Numbered from the stretch's first letter, positions 25,534 through 34,996 are shown. The stretch is DNA of 64,000 nucleotides from Pedobacter panaciterrae (GCF_001636695.1 NZ_LGEL01000010.1:1-64000), one strand, 5' to 3'. The notes: generated from the sequence alone by a model not told the origin. A program made the numbers and translations.

Positions 25534-25974
25534 ATGTCAACAGATAAAAAAATGAAAATTGCAATAGGTGCAGATCACGCAGGATTTGAATATAAAGAAT
25601 TATTAAAATCTTACTTAACTGATTATGAAGTTAAAGACTTTGGAACTTATTCAACTCAATCTGTCGACTATCCTGATTTTGCACACCCGGTAGCCTCAGC
25701 AGTTGAAAGTGGTGAGTATACTTTTGGCATTTTAGTATGCGGAAGTGCAAATGGCGTTGCAATTACTGCCAACAAGCATCAGCAAATAAGGGCAGCAATT
25801 TGCTGGCTTAATGAATTGGCTGCGCTTGCAAGACAGCATAACAATGCAAATGTTTTATGTATCCCTGCCAGATTTGTTTCAGAAGACCTTGCAAAGGAGA
25901 TGACAACAACCTTTATCAATACCTCTTTTGAAGGGGGGAGACATGAAGGAAGGGTTGGAAAAATATCCTGCTAA
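25534..25974 (+). CDS. rpiB: Ribose-5-phosphate isomerase B
   Basis: Interconverts ribose-5-phosphate and ribulose-5-phosphate. The 146 residues match RpiB, with the MKIAIGADHAGFEYKELL N-terminus (residue 7 on), the catalytic Cys in GILVCGSANG near residue 72, and NEASALARQ-like NELAALARQHN near 103. The first of two in-frame ATGs (25534) is used; the second (25552) is possible. It is probably co-transcribed with the peptidase gene downstream. Confidence 0.94.
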   Translation: MSTDKKMKIAIGADHAGFEYKELLKSYLTDYEVKDFGTYSTQSVDYPDFAHPVASAVESGEYTFGILVCGSANGVAITANKHQQIRAAICWLNELAALARQHNNANVLCIPARFVSEDLAKEMTTTFINTSFEGGRHEGRVGKISC

Positions 25975-26020
25975 GGATCAATCGAAATAAAGAGTACCTA
26001 GTAAATTTAACCCGGTCGAC

Positions 26021-27619
26021 ATGAAAAAGCACCTTTTATATTCAAGTTTTTTATTACTTATTGGTTGTAGTGCTGTTGCACAAAATAAGGACGCCATAAA
26101 ATTCAGTCAGACCATAAATAAAGACAATGCTTATAAACATCTGTCAGTATTGGCATCTGATGAATATGAAGGTAGAGAAACTGGCAAAAAAGGTGGTTGG
26201 ATGGCGGCCGAATATATTAAAAACCACTTTAAAACAATTGGTTTAAAAGGCCCTGTATCCGGAGATTATTTTCAGCCAATTGATATTGTATCTTTTGGTC
26301 TTTCGCAAATAGTAACAGTAGACGGACAACCGGCTGAGGCGCTAAGTGATTTTTTCATTATGCCTAAATCTGTTTCGGCAAAAGGTTTTGCTTTTAATGC
26401 CAATAGCATATTATTTGCGGGATATGGCTTAACCAAAGATGATTATAATGATTATGCAGGCCAAACAGTAGTTGGAAAAGTAGTAATGATCTTTAAGTCA
26501 GGAGAGCCGGGATCTCCTCCCCCTACCGGATCCATAAGAAACTCAAGCGCTTTAAATGCCAAACTTAAATACCTGACAGAGCAGAAAGCTCAGGCGGTCC
26601 TGCTTATTGACCCTATTGTTGACAATATGCCTGACAATCTTAAAGGCTATCTGCAATCAGAGGAAATGGCTTTAAAGAACCAGGAAATGATAGACCGTAT
26701 GGATGCCCCTCAAGCCATGCCTGTTATCACTATAGGAACAGCACTTGCTAATAAGATTCTTTCAGGAACTAATGCAAATGTAGATGCGCTTAGAAAGAAG
26801 TTATCCGAAGGCGGCAAACCATCTTCACAGGAAATAAAAATCAGTGTATGTGTAAGTGCAAGCAAAGTAGAGAAAAAGGTAAAATCAGATAATGTTCTGG
26901 GTTTTCTGGAAGGCTCTGACCCTAAACTCAAACGTGAAGTTCTGGTAATAACCAGTCACTATGACCACATTGGAATTACACCTGACGCTAAAGGTGATGA
27001 TAAAATTAACAACGGTGCTGATGATGATGGATCAGGTACAACAGGTGTTTTGTTAATTGCAGAAGCTTTTGCAAAAGCAAAGAAAGCAGGCAAAGGTCCT
27101 AAAAGAAGTATTTTATTTATGACAGTTACAGGTGAAGAAAAAGGATTACTTGGGTCTGAATGGTATTCTGAACATCCAGTCTTTCCTTTAGAAAATACCA
27201 TTACGAACTTAAATATAGACATGATTGGTCGTGGCGACAAGGCGCATGAAAGTGACAATAACTTTGTTTACATCATCGGATCGGACATGCTGAGCTCTGA
27301 CCTCGACAGGATTGGTAAAAAAGCCAATAAGACTTATGTGAACATAAATCTTGATGAAAAATATAATAACCGTACTGATCCTAATCAATTCTATTATCGT
27401 TCTGATCATTACAATTTTGCCAAACATGGCATTCCGGTAATATTTTACTTTAATGGTGTACATGATGATTATCATATGCCCGGAGATGAAGTTAGCAAGA
27501 TAGATTTTCCAATGCTTGCCAAAAGAGCAAAATTGGTTTATTTTACAGCCTGGGAGCTTGCCAATGGCTTAAAACGCCCTGTGGTTGATAAAAATGACGA
27601 CGGTACGCCAAAGATGTAA
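26021..27619 (+). CDS. M28 family metallopeptidase, exported
   Basis: A 532-residue di-zinc peptidase. The N-terminus is a signal peptide with a candidate lipobox at C16 (LLIGC), though an AVAQ signal peptidase I site just after it is also possible. A PA-like insert (about 110-260) precedes the catalytic M28 domain with SHYDHIG, NNGADDDGSGT, TGEEKGLLGS and NIDMIGRG, giving the zinc ligands and the catalytic Glu. The final ligand His is in RSDHYNFAKHGIP. The family includes aminopeptidases and glutamate carboxypeptidases; the substrate is not evident. Confidence 0.88.
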   Translation: MKKHLLYSSFLLLIGCSAVAQNKDAIKFSQTINKDNAYKHLSVLASDEYEGRETGKKGGWMAAEYIKNHFKTIGLKGPVSGDYFQPIDIVSFGLSQIVTVDGQPAEALSDFFIMPKSVSAKGFAFNANSILFAGYGLTKDDYNDYAGQTVVGKVVMIFKSGEPGSPPPTGSIRNSSALNAKLKYLTEQKAQAVLLIDPIVDNMPDNLKGYLQSEEMALKNQEMIDRMDAPQAMPVITIGTALANKILSGTNANVDALRKKLSEGGKPSSQEIKISVCVSASKVEKKVKSDNVLGFLEGSDPKLKREVLVITSHYDHIGITPDAKGDDKINNGADDDGSGTTGVLLIAEAFAKAKKAGKGPKRSILFMTVTGEEKGLLGSEWYSEHPVFPLENTITNLNIDMIGRGDKAHESDNNFVYIIGSDMLSSDLDRIGKKANKTYVNINLDEKYNNRTDPNQFYYRSDHYNFAKHGIPVIFYFNGVHDDYHMPGDEVSKIDFPMLAKRAKLVYFTAWELANGLKRPVVDKNDDGTPKM

Positions 27620-27662
27620 TATTCAAATTACTTTTTTTCATGAATACTTGCGTAGTTTTATC

Positions 27663-27670
27663 TAAGTTTG
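27663..27670 (+). promoter_or_regulatory. -7 promoter box before the LutB-like gene
   Basis: TAAGTTTG is a perfect TAnnTTTG box 95 bases before the ATG at 27766. No clear TTTG lies 19-21 bases upstream, so the -33 element is weak or absent. Confidence 0.35.
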
Positions 27671-27700
27671 AAAACGAACAAGATTCAAAAACCAGGGGAA

Positions 27701-27760
27701 ATGGTTTCGAGCCTTAAAAAGCTATATCTGAGAATTGAATTGGTAAATAAAAACAGGTGA
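27701..27760 (+). CDS. Possible 19-codon upstream reading frame
   Basis: ATG GTT TCG to TGA, encoding MVSSLKKLYLRIELVNKNR. It ends five bases before the start of the LutB-like gene and lies wholly in its predicted leader. The coding evidence is only its position and length, and it could be chance. Confidence 0.2.
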   Translation: MVSSLKKLYLRIELVNKNR

Positions 27761-27765
27761 AAACG

Positions 27766-29154
27766 ATGGATATATCAGAGGAATTTTTGGAGAAGGCGGA
27801 CGAGAAGGCCTTCGATTTAGGACATCGTAACACTATCAATCATAATATAGGCAAATACAACATTGCTGTTGAACGCGGATTATCCAAATTTGAGAATTTA
27901 GAAAACTCCAAAAGAAAAGCACACGTAATTAAGTGGCGCGTTATGGAGAATCTGGATAAGTTTTTACCGGAGTTTGAGTCCAATTTCCAACGTCGGGGTG
28001 GCAAGGTGATTTGGGCAAATGATACCAATGAAGCGCAAAAAGAAATCCTGAATATCATTAAAAAGAACGGCGGTAAAACGGTTATTAAATCGAAATCCAT
28101 GACCACAGAAGAAATTCATTTAAATGACTTTCTCCAAAAAAATGATATTGAATCACTTGAAAGTGATCTGGGCGAATATATAGTTCAATTGCTGGGGCAG
28201 CCACCCTATCATATTGTAACTCCCGCAATGCATTTAAGCAAAGAGGATATTGCTAAACTATTTCACGAAAAATTCGGTACCCCTCTTGATTATACCCCTC
28301 AGCAACTTACCCAAAAGGCTCGTGAGCTTTTAAGAGATAAATACCTTAAGGCTGATATTGGAATTAGTGGAGGAAACTTTCTGATAGCCGATACCGGGAG
28401 TATTGCACTAACTGAAAATGAGGGTAATGCAAGGCTATGTACAACCTTTCCTAAAATTCATATCGCGATTGTTGGTATTGAAAAAGTGATTCCATCAATG
28501 GCCGACTTAGACCTTTTCTGGCCACTTTTGGCTAGTCATGGTACTGGACAAAATCTAACTGTTTACAATACAATCCTGAGTGGTCCAAGAAGAGGTGAGG
28601 AAACCGACGGACCGGAGGAAATGTATGTAATCTTACTTGATAACGGTCGTACCAACCTACTTGCTCAAAAAGAACAGCGTCAGGGCCTTTATTGCATCCG
28701 TTGCGGAGCCTGTCTTAATGCTTGCCCTGTTTACAAAAACATTGGTGGCCATACTTATAACACTACGTATAGTGGCCCTATTGGCTCTATTATTACCCCG
28801 CACCTTAAAGGTATGAAGGACTTTAAGCATTTAAGCTATGCATCAAGCCTGTGCGGAAAATGCTCTGAGGTATGCCCTGTTAAAATTGACATTCATAAAA
28901 TGCTATTGCTCAACAGAAGAGATGCTGCTACTAACCACGACAATACTAAGGTTGAAGAAGTAGGCTGGAAGATCTGGAAGGTAGGAATGTTAAAAAGATC
29001 AAGAATGGACTTCCTTAGTGGAAAGATCAAGAACTTCTTCCTCAAAAATCTATTTAGAAAAATATGGGGTAAGTATCGTTCCATGCCGGTAATATCTCCA
29101 AAGTCTTTTGCCAGGCAATGGGAAGAAAAAAATAAGGAACCTAAAAACTTATAA
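27766..29154 (+). CDS. LutB/LldF-type iron-sulfur protein
   Basis: A 462-residue protein of the family that, with LutA and LutC, oxidises L-lactate to pyruvate. The N-terminal LUD domain (about 70-300) contains GISGGNFLIADTGSIAL. The ferredoxin part has C310-C313-C316-C320 (CIRCGACLNACP) and C363-C366-C370 (CGKCSEVCP), ligands for two 4Fe-4S clusters, then a basic C-terminal region. The ATG at 27766 is preferred to a GTG three codons upstream. No lutA or lutC lies in the window; instead a fused dehydrogenase E1 gene follows after two bases. Its exact substrate is therefore uncertain. Confidence 0.85.
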   Translation: MDISEEFLEKADEKAFDLGHRNTINHNIGKYNIAVERGLSKFENLENSKRKAHVIKWRVMENLDKFLPEFESNFQRRGGKVIWANDTNEAQKEILNIIKKNGGKTVIKSKSMTTEEIHLNDFLQKNDIESLESDLGEYIVQLLGQPPYHIVTPAMHLSKEDIAKLFHEKFGTPLDYTPQQLTQKARELLRDKYLKADIGISGGNFLIADTGSIALTENEGNARLCTTFPKIHIAIVGIEKVIPSMADLDLFWPLLASHGTGQNLTVYNTILSGPRRGEETDGPEEMYVILLDNGRTNLLAQKEQRQGLYCIRCGACLNACPVYKNIGGHTYNTTYSGPIGSIITPHLKGMKDFKHLSYASSLCGKCSEVCPVKIDIHKMLLLNRRDAATNHDNTKVEEVGWKIWKVGMLKRSRMDFLSGKIKNFFLKNLFRKIWGKYRSMPVISPKSFARQWEEKNKEPKNL

Positions 29155-29156
29155 GT

Positions 29157-31133
29157 ATGATCTTCGACCGAAAAGACAAAAGTGATACCGCATTATTGAA
29201 TTTCTATAAGCGTTTACTTTATCCGAGGATGGTCGAAGAGAAAATGCTAATTCTCTTGCGTCAAGGAAGGATAGGCAAATGGTTTTCGGGAATTGGCCAG
29301 GAAGCTATTGCTGTAGGTAGTACCATGGCAATGGAAGCTCAGGAATATATCCTGCCCATGCATCGGAACCTTGGCGTATTTACTACCCGTGATATTCCTT
29401 TACGAAAACTGATGGCACAATGGCAAGGCAAAATTACAGGCTTTACTAAAGGAAGAGATCGCTCTTTCCATTTTGGAACCCAGGATTATAAGATTATTGG
29501 AATGATATCTCACCTTGGCCCCCAAATGGCCCTGGCAGATGGAATTGCGCTTGCAGACTTAATTGAGCATAAAGAGAAAGCCACTTTAGTATTTACAGGC
29601 GAAGGCGCCACAAGCGAAGGTGATTTTCATGAGGCAATAAATGTTGCAGCCGTATGGAATTTACCTGTCATCTTTCTTATAGAGAATAACGGTTACGGAC
29701 TCTCTACTCCTATTAACGAGCAGTTTAAATGCAAAAACCTTGTGGATAAGGCTATAGGATACGGAATTGAAGGAATACAGGTAGATGGCAACAATATTCT
29801 GGAGGTATATGACACCCTGGATTCAATATCCAGCTCCATCCGAAAATATCCAAGGCCAGTGTTAATTGAATGCCTGACCTTCAGGATGCGAGGGCATGAA
29901 GAGGCATCGGGGACTAAATATGTTCCTCAGGAACTATTTGATAAATGGACTGCAAAAGATCCGCTTAAAAACTTTGAGCAGTACTTGTTTGACCAGAACA
30001 TTCTTACTGAAACCACAATTCAGGAAATAAAAACCTCTTTTAAAACGGAAATTGACAGGGAGGTGGAAATTGCATTTCACGACGAGGAACCTACTTCCAA
30101 TATACAAACAGAACTTGATGATATGTACTCACCTTATCTGTTTGAAGCCTCCGAACCTACTGAATCGCCGAGGGAAATACGCTATATAGATGCCATTACA
30201 GACGGGCTAAGGACTGGTATGACAAAACATAGCAACCTTGTTTTAATGGGGCAGGATATTGCTGAATATGGAGGTGCCTTTAAGATTACTGATGGATTTG
30301 TAAATGAATTTGGAAAAGCAAGAGTTAGAAACACGCCTATCTGCGAGTCAGCGATTATTGGAACAGCATTAGGATTATCAATAAATGGGTATAAAGCTAT
30401 AGTAGAAATGCAATTTGCCGATTTTGTGACCTGCGGTTTTAATCAGATCGTAAACAACCTGGCTAAAACACATTACAGGTGGGGCGAAAAAGCCGATGTT
30501 GTAGTCCGCATGCCTACAGGTGCAGGAACTGGTGCAGGCCCTTTTCACTCTCAAAGTAATGAAGCATGGTTTACTAAAACCCCGGGAGTAAAAGTTGTTT
30601 ATCCTGCTTTTCCTTACGATGCCAAAGGATTGTTACTGGCTGCGATAGATGATCCAAATCCAATAATGTATTTTGAACATAAATATCTTTATCGAAGCCT
30701 GACCGGAGAGGTACCATCAGGGTATTACAACATTGAGATTGGAAAAGCTAATGTTTTAAAGCATGGAACACAACTGGTCATAATAACTTATGGCCTGGGT
30801 GTTCATTGGGCAATCTCTTATCTTACTGAGAATCCTGATGTTTCCGCAACTTTAGTGGATTTGCGAAGTTTGCAGCCATGGGACAAAGAAACTGTCGCTA
30901 CTGCAGTTAAAACAACAGGCAGAGCCCTGGTTTTACATGAGGATACATTAACCTGTGGCTTTGGCGCCGAATTGGCCGCATGGATTTCTGAACATTGTTT
31001 TAAATACCTTGATGCCCCTGTAATGCGTTGCGCAAGTGCCGATACAGCCATACCAATGAGCAAAACACTTGAAGATAGTTTCCTTGCAAAAAGCAGCCTT
31101 GCAGATACAGTTAAACGCCTGTTAGCTTATTAG
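29157..31133 (+). CDS. 2-oxoacid dehydrogenase E1, fused alpha and beta subunits
   Basis: Thiamine-diphosphate enzyme that decarboxylates a 2-oxoacid and passes the acyl group to a lipoyl E2. The 658 residues are an alpha-beta fusion. The alpha part is about 1-320, with the ThDP motif GEGATSEGDFHEAINVAAVWNLPVIF split by Mg-binding residues (about 158-183) and the phosphorylation-loop-like FRMRGHEEASGTKY. The beta part is about 340-658 (MGQDIAEYGGAFKIT, VEMQFADF, and a C-terminal transketolase fold with VDLRSLQPWD). It resembles branched-chain oxoacid E1. It starts two bases after the LutB-like gene, so the two are surely co-transcribed. No E2 or E3 is nearby. Confidence 0.88.
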   Translation: MIFDRKDKSDTALLNFYKRLLYPRMVEEKMLILLRQGRIGKWFSGIGQEAIAVGSTMAMEAQEYILPMHRNLGVFTTRDIPLRKLMAQWQGKITGFTKGRDRSFHFGTQDYKIIGMISHLGPQMALADGIALADLIEHKEKATLVFTGEGATSEGDFHEAINVAAVWNLPVIFLIENNGYGLSTPINEQFKCKNLVDKAIGYGIEGIQVDGNNILEVYDTLDSISSSIRKYPRPVLIECLTFRMRGHEEASGTKYVPQELFDKWTAKDPLKNFEQYLFDQNILTETTIQEIKTSFKTEIDREVEIAFHDEEPTSNIQTELDDMYSPYLFEASEPTESPREIRYIDAITDGLRTGMTKHSNLVLMGQDIAEYGGAFKITDGFVNEFGKARVRNTPICESAIIGTALGLSINGYKAIVEMQFADFVTCGFNQIVNNLAKTHYRWGEKADVVVRMPTGAGTGAGPFHSQSNEAWFTKTPGVKVVYPAFPYDAKGLLLAAIDDPNPIMYFEHKYLYRSLTGEVPSGYYNIEIGKANVLKHGTQLVIITYGLGVHWAISYLTENPDVSATLVDLRSLQPWDKETVATAVKTTGRALVLHEDTLTCGFGAELAAWISEHCFKYLDAPVMRCASADTAIPMSKTLEDSFLAKSSLADTVKRLLAY

Positions 31134-31186
31134 ATTAACTTGGCATGATAATGGCCTGTTAGTTCAGCATAAACTAAGCTAATGGT

Positions 31187-31996
31187 ATGAAATTATTATC
31201 TCTACTTTTCCTGTTTTCTTTAACGGTATTGAGTTGTAACCAGGGCCCTAAGCACCCTCAGGCTGATCTTATTAATGCCAGAATTGGCACTCCAATGACG
31301 GAGGCCTCAATATTACTTTACGCCGACTCCATTGACTTAACCCTTAATACCTTCGAAAAGAATATCAGTCTGGTTTATCAACTCGGACAGACAACTATGC
31401 ATGTAGAAAAATATAGCTGGAATGGCAAACCTGTCCTGTTTACACAGTATAAAAATGATGAAGGAATCAGCAGCGAGATAAAAAAATACTATTTTAAAAA
31501 TGATAGCCTCATTTTATTAAAGGAGGGAACAGAAATAACCAAACAGGGAGCTAATAATCTTGAGGACCATCGTACTTATCTTAGAAATAACATTCCATTT
31601 AAAGAAGAATACCGCAGTGCACCCTCACTCCCATTGCTTAAGGCCAAGCCCTTCCAAATCAGGAAGAAAACCACTACTGATCTGGCAAAGGAATATAATG
31701 AGGATATTAAACTATTAAACGAAGCAGTGAATGGAACCGATAAATTTGATCTGGTTTTCGATAATATTATATCTGCTCCGGATGAACGCTATATTCTCTT
31801 AAAAAGCAAGATCGCGAACGGCTATAGTGCAAGTATTTCAATAAAGGATACAGATAGTTATGTAGATAGCCTTACTCAGGATCCAACAAATTTCAAGGAT
31901 AAAAAATTGAATATAAAGTGGGAAATAAGAGATAAAGAAGCAGTTTACGTGCCTGTAGCTGCCAGCGTTACCTCAGCCAATGGATTAAAAAGATAG
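31187..31996 (+). CDS. Lipoprotein of unknown function
   Basis: A 269-residue protein with a clear lipoprotein signal peptide, lipobox LTVLSC ending at C17. The mature part is charged and beta-rich, without a domain I recognise. It contains a tract reading YLRNNIPFKEEYRSAPSLPL and a Lys/Asp-rich C-terminal half. Its last 52 bases overlap, on the opposite strand, the 3' end of the SprT-like gene. Confidence 0.7.
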   Translation: MKLLSLLFLFSLTVLSCNQGPKHPQADLINARIGTPMTEASILLYADSIDLTLNTFEKNISLVYQLGQTTMHVEKYSWNGKPVLFTQYKNDEGISSEIKKYYFKNDSLILLKEGTEITKQGANNLEDHRTYLRNNIPFKEEYRSAPSLPLLKAKPFQIRKKTTTDLAKEYNEDIKLLNEAVNGTDKFDLVFDNIISAPDERYILLKSKIANGYSASISIKDTDSYVDSLTQDPTNFKDKKLNIKWEIRDKEAVYVPVAASVTSANGLKR

Positions 31997-32568
31997 GTAT
32001 TCCCGTTATCCAGACAAACACAGCGATATCTTTTTCTTAGCCGCTCTCCCTTTTTAAATTGTCTTCCGTCTTTTATGCTAAATACTGTATTGATAGGCAG
32101 CTCTTCAAGGCGGGAAACATTTAGCAGCAGGTCATATTTCTTTAACGCCCTGGATAACTTTAAATCAGTACAACTGGCAGCAGACGGATTATTTAGATAG
32201 CTTACAATGGCAGACTGCACATCTTCAGGAAATATGTTCTGATCAATAAAAGGAACCATCATTCGCTTAAAATTCCGTTTCCATTCATCACCATGAGGCT
32301 TTACCTTATTTTTGTGATCATTCCAGGTTAACAGATGTGCAAATTCATGAACAGTAGTTACAAGGAAAGCATAGGCATTAAGGTCATTATTAACGGAGAT
32401 CTTATGTCCTGCTCCTTTAAAAGGATGTCTGTAATCGCCCAGTTTTGTTGCTCTGTTTTTAGAGATCTTAAATTCACATTGAAAATAATCTATCCACCGG
32501 GCTATAATTGGGGCCGCGGCTACAGGCATATATTGTGCTAAGACATTCTCCTTTTTCACAAAGGCCAA
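31945..32568 (-). CDS. SprT-like zinc metalloprotease domain protein
   Basis: A 207-residue protein with the HExxH zinc site in TTVHEFAHLLTWNDH (near residue 74) and a further conserved segment KPHGDEWKRNF, as in the SprT family (relatives of eukaryotic Spartan/SPRTN). A C-terminal region (about 165-207) with YRCVCLDNGNTY could be a reduced zinc ribbon. Function in bacteria is unknown. It is convergent with the preceding lipoprotein gene, overlapping it by 52 bases. The ATG is ten bases from the feoB stop, so it may be the last gene of a feoA-feoB-sprT unit. Confidence 0.8.
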   Translation of the reverse strand: MAFVKKENVLAQYMPVAAAPIIARWIDYFQCEFKISKNRATKLGDYRHPFKGAGHKISVNNDLNAYAFLVTTVHEFAHLLTWNDHKNKVKPHGDEWKRNFKRMMVPFIDQNIFPEDVQSAIVSYLNNPSAASCTDLKLSRALKKYDLLLNVSRLEELPINTVFSIKDGRQFKKGERLRKRYRCVCLDNGNTYLFNPLAEVTLAATGT

Positions 32569-32578
32569 GATAACTAAA

Positions 32579-34693
32579 TTACTTTAAAAGTTGATAGGCG
32601 ATCAGACTCGCTACATATGCCATACCGGTCATGTACACGATCTGAATGATCGGCCATTTCCATGATTTCGTTTCTCTGAACACTACTGCAACTGTGCTCA
32701 TGCACTGCATGGCAAAAGCATAAAACAGCATCAAAGAAAACGCAGTGGCAAATGTAAATACAGGCAGTCCGGTATCCGGATCTCTCGCTCCACGCATTTT
32801 ATTACGAATAGTAGCTACCTCTCCATCATTATCTACACTGTAAATGGTTGCCATAGTACCCACAAAAGCTTCTCTTGCAGCAAACGACGTAATTAGGGCA
32901 ATACCAATTTTCCAGTCGAATCCTAATGGTTTTATTGCAGGCTCTATCACATGCCCTAAAATACCTGCATAAGAGTTTTCGAGCTTCTCTGCAGATCTAT
33001 CTCTCTCTAACGTACTAATTTGCACACTATCTTTTTGCGCCTCTATAGCCGCGTATTTATCGTCAATTTCTTTAAACCTTTCAGGTGGTCCGTAGGTTGC
33101 CAATACCCAAAGGATAATAGAGATGGCGATAATTACCTTACCTGCTTCAAATACAAAGGTCTTTGATTTCTCATACATGGTATAAACCACGTTTGTCCAC
33201 CTTGGCATTCTATATACGGGCAGTTCCATAATGAAGTATGACTTCTCTTTGGCCTTTATCAGGAACTTCATTACAAAAGCTACTACAACTGCTGCCAGAA
33301 TGCTAATCACATACATCCCCATCAGGGTTAAGCCTTGCAGATTGATAAATCCCCATACCATTTTTTCGGGGACAACCAATGAGATCAATAAAGTATAAAC
33401 AGGTAATCTGGCAGAACAGCTTACCAATGGAGCAACCATGATGGTAATAATACGGTCCTTCCAGCTTTCAATATTCCTGGCGCTCATTATTGATGGAACA
33501 GCACAAGCTAAACTTCCAATCATGGGCACTACAGATTTGCCGCTCAAGCCAAATTTACGCATGATCTTGTCCATCATAAAGGTAACACGGGCCATATAAC
33601 CGGTATCCTCCAGAATAGATATAAAAGCAAATAAGATCGCTATTTGAGGTATGAAGATCATTACACCGCCTAAACCCGCCAATACACCATCCAAAAGAAG
33701 GTTGGTTAAAATACCATCCGGTAAATGCTGATGTCCGTATTCTGTAAGCCAAACGAAAGCGTATTCAATTAACTCCATTGGATAAGAAGACCAGGAGAAA
33801 ATTGAATTGAAAATAAAGAACAGAATACCGATGAAGATCAGAAAACCCCAGAATTTATTGGTAAGTACCGAATCCAGTTTATCGCTAAACACAAATTTTC
33901 TCGCTGCTCCGGTATCTTCTACCACTCCGCTTAAAATGGTACTTAGATATCTGTAACGTGCAATGGTTTCAGCTGCTTGTAACTTAGATGATTCAAAAGC
34001 ATGTTCCAATTTTATCTGTTCAAATGCTTCATGTTCCTGAGCTGAAAATGTATTCAGATGCTCATGTTGATGGAGTATCTGCAAAGCCAGGTAATTATTC
34101 TCTGTCTTTACGCGTTGTTTAACCACATCAATAGCTTCAGGTGCTAATACATGCATATCCGCTCCCTCAACCTGAGTTGCAATAACGGTTGTATTATTAA
34201 TGGCCTCTTTTAGCTCGGTTAAACCTGAATTACTTCTTGCTGAAATTGCGATAACCTGTATGCCTAATCTTTCAGAAAGCTTATTGATATTGATATCAAT
34301 CCCTTCCTTCCTGGCCATATCGGTCATGTTGAGTGCCAAAACCAATGGAACACCTAAATCAGCAACCTGCGAATAAAGCAGTAAATTTCTTCGAAGGTTT
34401 GTTGCGTCTGCTACCAGAACAACAATATCGGGGTGACTTGAATTATTTTTATCAGCCAGAACCTGAAATACTATACTCTCGTCTTTACTTTTAGGATAAA
34501 GACTATAGGTACCTGGTAAATCAATTATTTCAGCCTGTTTGTTATCGGCCAACTTGCAATAGCCTACTTTCTTGTCAACAGTTATACCTGGAAAGTTTCC
34601 AATCTTCTGATTTAGTCCAGTAAGTAGGTTAAAAAGTGTAGATTTCCCTGTGTTGGGGTTACCAACTAAAGCAATTTTAATATCTTTTGCCAA
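32579..34693 (-). CDS. feoB: Ferrous iron transporter FeoB
   Basis: Inner-membrane Fe(II) uptake protein. The 704 residues contain an N-terminal G domain with GNPNTGKSTLFN (G1, residues 11-22), DLPGTYSL (G3) and NMTD (G4). A helical spacer (about 170-270) precedes the membrane domain (about 285-704), with Gate motifs including MVAPLVSCSARLPVYTLL. It follows feoA by five bases, and the SprT-like gene follows. Expected to be repressed by iron. Confidence 0.95.
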   Translation of the reverse strand: MAKDIKIALVGNPNTGKSTLFNLLTGLNQKIGNFPGITVDKKVGYCKLADNKQAEIIDLPGTYSLYPKSKDESIVFQVLADKNNSSHPDIVVLVADATNLRRNLLLYSQVADLGVPLVLALNMTDMARKEGIDININKLSERLGIQVIAISARSNSGLTELKEAINNTTVIATQVEGADMHVLAPEAIDVVKQRVKTENNYLALQILHQHEHLNTFSAQEHEAFEQIKLEHAFESSKLQAAETIARYRYLSTILSGVVEDTGAARKFVFSDKLDSVLTNKFWGFLIFIGILFFIFNSIFSWSSYPMELIEYAFVWLTEYGHQHLPDGILTNLLLDGVLAGLGGVMIFIPQIAILFAFISILEDTGYMARVTFMMDKIMRKFGLSGKSVVPMIGSLACAVPSIMSARNIESWKDRIITIMVAPLVSCSARLPVYTLLISLVVPEKMVWGFINLQGLTLMGMYVISILAAVVVAFVMKFLIKAKEKSYFIMELPVYRMPRWTNVVYTMYEKSKTFVFEAGKVIIAISIILWVLATYGPPERFKEIDDKYAAIEAQKDSVQISTLERDRSAEKLENSYAGILGHVIEPAIKPLGFDWKIGIALITSFAAREAFVGTMATIYSVDNDGEVATIRNKMRGARDPDTGLPVFTFATAFSLMLFYAFAMQCMSTVAVVFRETKSWKWPIIQIVYMTGMAYVASLIAYQLLK

Positions 34694-34698
34694 AACTA

Positions 34699-34914
34699 TT
34701 ATTGAATTATAATAATAGACGCTTCGTTTTTACGCAAACAAAGTTGATATCCTGCAACGCGAATAGCAATTGGGTCACCAAGTGGCGCAAAACGTTCTAC
34801 TTCTACTGTTTCACCAGGCAAGCATCCCATTTCCATTAATTTTACAGACATTTCAAGATCTGTAAACGCTACGATAGTTCCTTGTTCTCCTGGATTTAAC
34901 TGCGAAAGTTTCAT
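34699..34914 (-). CDS. feoA: Ferrous iron transport protein A
   Basis: A 71-residue SH3-like protein (MKLSQLNPGEQGTIVAF, then MEMGCLPGETVEVERFAPLGDPIAIRVAGYQLCLRKNEA), the usual small partner of FeoB thought to support its activity. First gene of the feo unit, with its own promoter. Confidence 0.94.
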   Translation of the reverse strand: MKLSQLNPGEQGTIVAFTDLEMSVKLMEMGCLPGETVEVERFAPLGDPIAIRVAGYQLCLRKNEASIIIIQ

Positions 34915-34939
34915 CTATGTATAAGTGTTATTTTGATGC

Positions 34940-34971
34940 GCAATTTAGACTTAATTTATAATAAATCCAAA
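34940..34971 (-). promoter_or_regulatory. Promoter of feoA-feoB with a possible metal-regulator site
   Basis: Minus-strand TTTG (34968-34971), a 20-base spacer and TAAATTGC (34940-34947). An imperfect palindrome, aatttagacttaattt (34942-34957), covers the -7 box and the adjoining spacer. Its place suits a Fur- or DtxR-type iron repressor, but the motif is not a clear match to either consensus. Confidence 0.5.
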
Positions 34972-34996
34972 TAAGCAGGTATTTATATAGGGTCAT

